Part shown: positions 59,854 to 64,000 of the stretch, in pieces
How the letters are laid out: every line of letters starts with the position of its first letter
How positions within the stretch are numbered: position 1 is the first letter of the stretch
From: Lewinellaceae bacterium
Lineage (GTDB): Bacteria > Bacteroidota > Bacteroidia > Chitinophagales > Saprospiraceae
Length of the DNA: 64,000 bases
Direction of reading: 5' to 3'
Assembly: GCA_020636075.1 (NCBI GenBank)
Contig: JACJYO010000010.1
Coordinates: forward strand, 1-64,000
Position numbers and translations under genes: made by a program
Notes under the pieces: generated by a model
Seen by the model: only the letters and a program-made list of their open reading frames with translations
The model's database searches: none
What the model was told of the DNA's origin: nothing

Positions 59854-59972
59854 AAAAAAAACATGAGTCATTTCGTAATGACCCATGTCTCCATACTTCA
59901 AAATTGGCTGATTAAACGTGTGCGGGGCTCCGTTGACCACCGCATCGCAATTAATTCTTACCGGGATTAACA
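59854..59972 (-). ncRNA. Candidate small RNA with own promoter and terminator
   Basis: A perfect -7 box TACATTTG (minus strand, 59978-59985) is followed about 115 bases downstream by an intrinsic terminator. The terminator stem is ACATGGGTCATT / AATGACTCATGT (one mismatched pair), closing on a TTCG-complement loop, then T8 (59854-59888). The body holds a hairpin TGCGG...CCGCA near 59920-59945 and no convincing protein frame. The T-run is on the minus side only, so the hairpin does not serve anmK. It may correspond to a catalogued Bacteroidota RNA such as Flavo-1. That has not been checked. Confidence 0.55.
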
Positions 59973-59977
59973 CTCCA

Positions 59978-59985
59978 CAAATGTA
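59978..59985 (-). promoter_or_regulatory. -7 element of the candidate small RNA
   Basis: TACATTTG on the minus strand. It is embedded in a small dyad (AACACT...AGTGTT) that could be an operator. No protein gene lies downstream on this strand for 1.4 kb. Confidence 0.5.
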
Positions 59986-60024
59986 GTGTTTATAAATATA
60001 ATCCGGATTTTATATGATGTTTTT

Positions 60025-60390
60025 TTAAGCGGTTTTCTTGGCAAACGGAAAAATCCCGCGTGCCCAATATCCCGTCAAACAGGCCAGGGCAGAAACCAGA
60101 CCGCCAAGGGTGCCTGTGAGCAACAAAATTTGCCATCGGCTTAGACCCATGAACAGCGCGCCGATCTTGCCAGCCAGCAGACCGTCGTTTGCCGAATCCA
60201 GGCAATACGCTGCGACCAGCCAAAGCAAAAAACCGCCCGCAAAACCAGCTGCAAAACTCTGAATTGCTTTTTGGGGAATCAACCAGCCTGCCAGTGCTGC
60301 AATTGGCGCCAGTGTCCACCACGGCAGCCCAATATGGCCAAACTGACCCAGCATAAAAATGAACAGTATTGTATACAGCGAATCTTTCAT
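60025..60390 (-). CDS. Small integral membrane protein linked to penicillin acylase
   Basis: A 121-residue protein with four hydrophobic helices (about 5-20, 24-40, 45-65 and 85-110) and a basic C-terminal tail (FPFAKKTA). No family is recognised. Its start overlaps the stop of the penicillin acylase gene by 4 bases (ATGA), a strong sign of coupled translation. It may assist the acylase or simply share its transcript. Confidence 0.75.
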   Translation of the reverse strand: MKDSLYTILFIFMLGQFGHIGLPWWTLAPIAALAGWLIPQKAIQSFAAGFAGGFLLWLVAAYCLDSANDGLLAGKIGALFMGLSRWQILLLTGTLGGLVSALACLTGYWARGIFPFAKKTA

Positions 60391-62840
60391 TGTGGTAAAA
60401 GGCGTTGCCGGGCTAGTTCCCGGTTGGCCGGAACTGCCGCAGGTTGGTCTAGGAAAAGTAGTTCATAATAATCGCCCGCAGCCCAGGTATCAACCATGTT
60501 GTCGTAATAGCGGCTGCCCGGGTTGCCCGATTGGCCGCCCGGATAAACACCCCATGCCTGCACCGGACTGGTCATGGAAACCACCATGCGGAACGACGGC
60601 CCATGGTTTTTCCCAATGGCGTTGGGCGCGTTGCGCGTTCCGGAAGTAACGACATCCAAGCGACTGAAGGCATCAATTTGGGTCAGGTGCTTAATTGCAA
60701 AACCTTTGAACGTAGACCAAACCAGTTCCGCCTCATCCATTTGCTGCGCCTGCCTGGCCATTTGTTGAAACCCTTCGGTCACGATATCCTGTGCTGTTTC
60801 GCGTTGGGGCGTCTCCAGACGATCGAAGAAAATACTGCCGGGGTCGCTATTCAGGATTTCGGTAAACCGCCAGGTTTCCGGGTAAAGTACATCTGTTTTG
60901 GCCTGGCGCAGTTGATCCATTTCGTCCCAAGTCAGGGTGTACACGGAATCGAACCACATTTCAAACAGCGACGGGGCAATAGCATTTTTTTCGTACCGGT
61001 CATCCCATTTTTCGAGTTCAGCCAGCAATTTCTGCTCTGCTGCATCCAACTTGCCCCGGTCAACCAACTTCAGAAAAACCTGCAGCGCATCGGCCGACAA
61101 ATAGTTGAAATTGTCCAGCTGCAAATTTTTCATACTGTCGGGTGTGATCTGCTGCATCGCAGACAGCCGCTCAAAAATCCTGCGTCCCCGGCTATCGTCA
61201 AAATTGCCGAAATAAAAATAGGGATAGGAGGGTGGGGTGGAATGCTGGTTGGCGGAGTACACAAATCCGCGTGAGGGGTTTTTCATTGCCGGCAACTGTT
61301 CATTTGGAATAAAGCCCTGCCAGGCATTTGCACTTTTACTGCCATCGAGGATGAACCGGCCTTGTTCGCGTGCACGCACGGGCAGCTTGCCTTGTACGGT
61401 TATGGCGATATCGCCGCTGTGCGAGGCGAATGCTACGTTTTGCGATAAGCAATCCAGACCGGGAATAGCGCGGCGATAATCGGCGTAATTTTTTCCACCG
61501 GCGATATCCAGAAACTGGGCCAGGCTTTCCGGCGCCGGTTCGTCATGGGTAGAGTACCGGTAGGCGCAATCGAAAAGCGGTTCAGCGGGGTCGTCGTACA
61601 CAACGGGACCCCACATGGTGTAGCGGACGGTGTCCAGCACATCGGCCTGGCCTTTTACCCGGATCGTTTCCACGCGTAACGCTGCCTGTTTGACCTGGTC
61701 ATCTACCCGGTAGGCTGTGCGTCCGGCGTCGGTCCAGTCGATGCGGTACCAGTCGGATACTTCCTGACTGACATTGGTAAATCCCCAGGCAATATCGGCA
61801 TTGAAGCCAATGGCAATTCCTACGGCGCCGGGTACCACCACGCCGTAGCAGTTCAACTCCGGCGTATGAATTTGTTGTTGAAACCAGGTGTGGGGCAGGC
61901 GTAACGGCAGGTGCGTGTCGTTGGCTAAAATCGGAAAACCCGATTGGGTGCGGTTACCGGATACTGCCCAGTTGTTGCTGCCGTTGAGGTTCTGCATGCC
62001 GGTGGGCAGGGTGCGTTCCGGGATGTTTTTTCCGGAATGCAAAGACAGGTTTTGCGCCGGATCTGCTTGTTGGAAAACAGGTTGCATGCCTTTCCACTGC
62101 CCGGTATCGGGCACGATGGGCTGTTGTTTCGGGTTCCACAACGGATAGAGGTAGTCAAAGGTATCGCGGCCAAAGGCAGCCAGGCTGTTGGTCGATGCCA
62201 GGTCGTTGTTGCGGCTGTTCAAGGCATCGATCATGCTTTCGATCACCAGGGCCGACTTTAAGGGCGTCCAGGGCTCGGGAGCATAACCCAGCAGTTTGAA
62301 TTCGAGGGGGTAGGTAGCCGGGCTGAGCTGGTCGATCCAGGCATTTACACCGGCAGCGTAGGCGTTCATGCGCCGGGCCGTTTCGGGGTCCTGTTGCCAG
62401 GCTTTCCAGTCGTTTTCAGCAGCGAAGGGCAAACCTCTGCGCCGGGTGAGCCGATCCAGGTTGAGTGTTCGGGGGCCCAGGATTTCGGAGAGGCGCCCGG
62501 AAGCCTGTCGTGTGGAGATGTCCATCTGCCACAGCCTGTTTTGCGCAGTGATGTACCCTTGCGCCATCAGGGCATCTTCGAGGTTTTCTGCAAAAATATG
62601 CGGTACCAGCAAGTCGTCGTAAACGACCTCAACCGGTTTCTTCAGACCGGGGATGTGCAATGACTGCGAAAGGTTGGATGCCGGGTTTACGGGCTCGGCA
62701 TTTTGCCAGAAGCCGCTGAAGGGGTTGAAAAAACTTCCCAAGGCGGGCAGGGTTTTGTCGCCCAACTGTTGCGGTGTTTGTAACTGCCAGACGAGCAGGG
62801 TGGTGAGCAGCAATGCAACCAAAAATCGAATTAGACGCAT
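60387..62840 (-). CDS. Penicillin acylase family N-terminal nucleophile hydrolase
   Basis: An 817-residue Ntn hydrolase acting on amide bonds, such as acyl-homoserine lactones, N-acyl amino acids or beta-lactam side chains. The signal/anchor is about 1-20. The alpha chain (about 60-240) carries HIFAENLEDALMAQGYITAQNRLWQMD. Autocleavage should occur before Ser288 in NGSNNWAVSG, giving a beta chain of about 530 residues. Downstream family residues include LANDTHLPL and WGFTNVSQEVSDWY. Substrate is not predictable. A 4-base overlap joins it to the small membrane protein gene. Confidence 0.93.
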   Translation of the reverse strand: MRLIRFLVALLLTTLLVWQLQTPQQLGDKTLPALGSFFNPFSGFWQNAEPVNPASNLSQSLHIPGLKKPVEVVYDDLLVPHIFAENLEDALMAQGYITAQNRLWQMDISTRQASGRLSEILGPRTLNLDRLTRRRGLPFAAENDWKAWQQDPETARRMNAYAAGVNAWIDQLSPATYPLEFKLLGYAPEPWTPLKSALVIESMIDALNSRNNDLASTNSLAAFGRDTFDYLYPLWNPKQQPIVPDTGQWKGMQPVFQQADPAQNLSLHSGKNIPERTLPTGMQNLNGSNNWAVSGNRTQSGFPILANDTHLPLRLPHTWFQQQIHTPELNCYGVVVPGAVGIAIGFNADIAWGFTNVSQEVSDWYRIDWTDAGRTAYRVDDQVKQAALRVETIRVKGQADVLDTVRYTMWGPVVYDDPAEPLFDCAYRYSTHDEPAPESLAQFLDIAGGKNYADYRRAIPGLDCLSQNVAFASHSGDIAITVQGKLPVRAREQGRFILDGSKSANAWQGFIPNEQLPAMKNPSRGFVYSANQHSTPPSYPYFYFGNFDDSRGRRIFERLSAMQQITPDSMKNLQLDNFNYLSADALQVFLKLVDRGKLDAAEQKLLAELEKWDDRYEKNAIAPSLFEMWFDSVYTLTWDEMDQLRQAKTDVLYPETWRFTEILNSDPGSIFFDRLETPQRETAQDIVTEGFQQMARQAQQMDEAELVWSTFKGFAIKHLTQIDAFSRLDVVTSGTRNAPNAIGKNHGPSFRMVVSMTSPVQAWGVYPGGQSGNPGSRYYDNMVDTWAAGDYYELLFLDQPAAVPANRELARQRLLPQ

Positions 62841-62959
62841 GTTTGTGCAATTGGGCTACAACAATAGTAGCTACATGAACAGGCAACAAGATTTTCGGTT
62901 GGTCCGGCACAAATCAGGCTGCTTCAGCGTCGCATTTACATTTAAAATTCAGCTGAAAG

Positions 62960-63016
62960 ATTTGGCCAAGTGGCCAAATGCAGTTGAATAATTTGGAGAA
63001 CATTCTATTCTCCAAA
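62960..63016. other. Two short hairpins upstream of the penicillin acylase gene
   Basis: A perfect palindrome ATTTGGCCAAGTGGCCAAAT (62960-62979, loop AAGT) and a 9-base stem TTTGGAGAA / TTCTCCAAA (62992-63000 with 63008-63016). No protein frame of quality occurs in 62841-63277. Function is unknown; operator or leader structures are possible. Confidence 0.45.
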
Positions 63017-63084
63017 GAACTTTTGAAAAAAAACTAAAATTTCCGGGGAGAAATTTGCCTGAACTCCGAAACTTGTCTTAAACT

Positions 63085-63154
63085 TGCAGCAAGTAGTTTT
63101 TGTGTTTATTTGTTTGGGTTAGAGTCCCTCGTCGTTCATCGGCGAGGGATTTCT
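63085..63154 (+). ncRNA. Weak candidate for a short transcript ending in a strong terminator
   Basis: The terminator stem TCCCTCGTCG / CGGCGAGGGA (63125-63134 with 63140-63149, loop TTCAT), then TTTCTATTTT, has no plus-strand gene before it. A TAAACTTG box (63079-63086, one mismatch to TAnnTTTG) lies upstream. A short RNA of about 60 bases is one reading. Read-through from elsewhere is another. Confidence 0.3.
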
Positions 63155-63164
63155 ATTTTAAAGA

Positions 63165-63275
63165 AAGTCAAAAATCAAAATGCAAAATGTAAAAATCAAA
63201 AGGTACTTATTCAGGCCTTGGGCAGGCTCCAACTAACTTTTGACTTTTACATGTAATATTTTACATTTTAACTTT
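63165..63275 (-). repeat. Dispersed hairpin element, family A, copy 2
   Basis: Read on the minus strand it carries arms with TGTAAAAGTCAAAAG and the core CCAAGGCCTGAATAAGTACC followed by TTTTGAT. This corresponds to the core of copy 1 (CAAAGGCCTGATCGATCTAC, then CTTTTGG) at 6740-6768. It lies at the 3' end of the 54-residue membrane protein gene. Confidence 0.75.
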
Positions 63276-63277
63276 TT

Positions 63278-63442
63278 TCAGAGCCGCCCCATAGCCCCGG
63301 CTAAGGCAGTTAAAACAAACGGGAATGATACCCATACCCATTCAGGCTTAAAAACCAACAGGGCAACCAGCCCAACCAGGCTTACAATAAACATAATGGT
63401 ATCGCGACCGCGGTTTTCCTGGTATTCTTCATTCTTGTTCAT
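63278..63442 (-). CDS. 54-residue single-pass or hairpin membrane protein
   Basis: A short protein with a charged N terminus (NKNEEYQENRGRD) and a hydrophobic remainder (about residues 17-50, MFIVSLVGLVALLVF and WVSFPFVLTALAGAM). No family is recognised. ATG 63442 is supported by a perfect promoter on the minus strand (63465-63472) with a CTTG -33 box, so the gene is probably real. It is divergent from the asparaginase gene. Confidence 0.6.
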   Translation of the reverse strand: MNKNEEYQENRGRDTIMFIVSLVGLVALLVFKPEWVWVSFPFVLTALAGAMGRL

Positions 63443-63464
63443 ACGTAAATTGTTTTGTTGAGCG

Positions 63465-63494
63465 CAAAGGTAAAAACGTTTTTTACATGACAAG
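63465..63494 (-). promoter_or_regulatory. Promoter of the 54-residue protein gene
   Basis: On the minus strand, CTTG (63491-63494) and TACCTTTG (63465-63472) are separated by 18 bases. The ATG follows 22 bases downstream. Confidence 0.6.
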
Positions 63495-63505
63495 CCCCGG
63501 CAGGA

Positions 63506-63535
63506 TTTGACATTGCCGCAATTGCCGTTTCTTTG
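63506..63535 (+). promoter_or_regulatory. Promoter candidate of the asparaginase-like gene
   Basis: TTTG (63506-63509) and TTTCTTTG (63528-63535, one mismatch to TAnnTTTG) are separated by 18 bases. It is divergent from the neighbouring promoter on the other strand. The ATG follows at 63563. Confidence 0.45.
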
Positions 63536-63562
63536 CGCTGTTTCTGCAAAAAAAAATCATTT

Positions 63563-64000
63563 ATGATTCAGGTATTCGTCACGGGTGGCACCTTCGATAA
63601 GGAGTACAATTACATCACCGGGGAATTGTATTTCAAAGACACGCACCTCAAGGAAATGTTTGAACGCGGCCGAAGCGAAGTGCCCATCGATGTAAAAACG
63701 CTCATGATGATCGATTCGTTGGAAATGGGCGATGACGAACATTCCATTATTGTGTACAACTGCCGCAAAGCAGAGTCCAACCGCATCCTGCTCACCCACG
63801 GCACCGACCGCATGGTTGATACTGCCAGGGTATTGGCTGAAGCGGGCATTGCCGGGAAAACGATCGTGCTCACAGGCGCCATGATTCCTTATGCCTTCGG
63901 AATGTCATCGGATGGTTTTTTCAATCTGGGCAGCGCCCTGGCCTTCGTTCAGGTCTTACCTCCGGGCATTTATATTGTCATGAACGGCCGTTATTTTGAA
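63563..64000 (+). CDS. L-asparaginase family protein (5' part, cut by the window end)
   Basis: The first 146 codons of an asparaginase/glutaminase-type amidohydrolase. The N-terminal nucleophile region is MIQVFVTGGTFDKEYNY, in which Thr10 is the usual catalytic residue. The second conserved motif is LLTHGTDRMVDTARVL, with its Thr-Asp pair. IVLTGAMIPYAFGMSSDGFFNLGSAL also matches the family. The frame is open to the last base, so the gene continues outside. Full-length members have about 320-350 residues. Whether the enzyme is of cytoplasmic type I cannot be settled here. Confidence 0.88.
   Translation, partial: MIQVFVTGGTFDKEYNYITGELYFKDTHLKEMFERGRSEVPIDVKTLMMIDSLEMGDDEHSIIVYNCRKAESNRILLTHGTDRMVDTARVLAEAGIAGKTIVLTGAMIPYAFGMSSDGFFNLGSALAFVQVLPPGIYIVMNGRYFE

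Overview
The window reads as a chromosomal segment of a free-living Bacteroidota bacterium, most likely of the Saprospiria (Lewinella/Haliscomenobacter-like). The evidence is type A and type B Por-secretion (T9SS) sorting domains, choice-of-anchor and PKD-like adhesin modules, DUF5916 and Omp28 proteins, a Bacteroidota-type LptD, and many promoters of the form TAnnTTTG instead of sigma70 boxes. Taxonomy is inferred from protein flavour only. About 49 protein genes, one tRNA-Arg(TCT), one SRP RNA and two candidate small RNAs are described. Nothing looks like a phage, plasmid or complete insertion sequence.

Layout. 0-9.4 kb (minus strand): gingipain-type protease, a small sorted protein, a serine hydrolase, MmcQ/YjbR, TruB, an LVIVD-type secreted protein and an orphan histidine kinase. 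9.6-16.4 kb (plus): crtI-crtB carotenoid pair, a PGM1-like ATP-grasp ligase and a DUF5916 outer-membrane protein. 16.5-26.9 kb: HdeD-like protein, MCE/MlaD protein, cell-wall amidase divergent from lptD, ung, tRNA-Arg, ribD-pyrF and an arsR/arsM arsenic unit. 27.1-35.3 kb: a phosphodiesterase/flippase pair, an OmpA-TSP3 protein, a 1263-residue helicase-nuclease-like protein and the SRP RNA gene. 35.4-45.0 kb: FSA-type aldolase, a LEA-like protein, pepT, a secreted S1 protease, a di-haem peroxidase with two MbnP-like lipoproteins, a DnaQ-type exonuclease and TerC. 45.2-59.8 kb: Omp28, Uma2, purB, an SCO/cytochrome c/adhesin run, a 1493-residue adhesin, DUF4261, a type B sorted protein and anmK. 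59.8-64.0 kb: a candidate sRNA, penicillin acylase with a small membrane partner, a 54-residue membrane protein and the 5' part of an asparaginase gene.

How genes work together. Supported units are crtI-crtB (4-base overlap), ribD behind pyrF, arsR-arsM under a two-site operator, the phosphodiesterase/flippase pair (20-base overlap), the two mbnP-like genes with their mauG/mbnH-like peroxidase, and penicillin acylase with its overlapping membrane protein.

The most striking non-coding property is a large set of intergenic hairpin repeats of several families at gene ends. One of them, a 28-base imperfect palindrome, also sits in frame inside the amidase gene. The best candidates for undescribed biology are the helicase-nuclease fusion, the duplicated MbnP/peroxidase unit, the orphan sRNA near 59.9 kb and the PGM1-like ligase.
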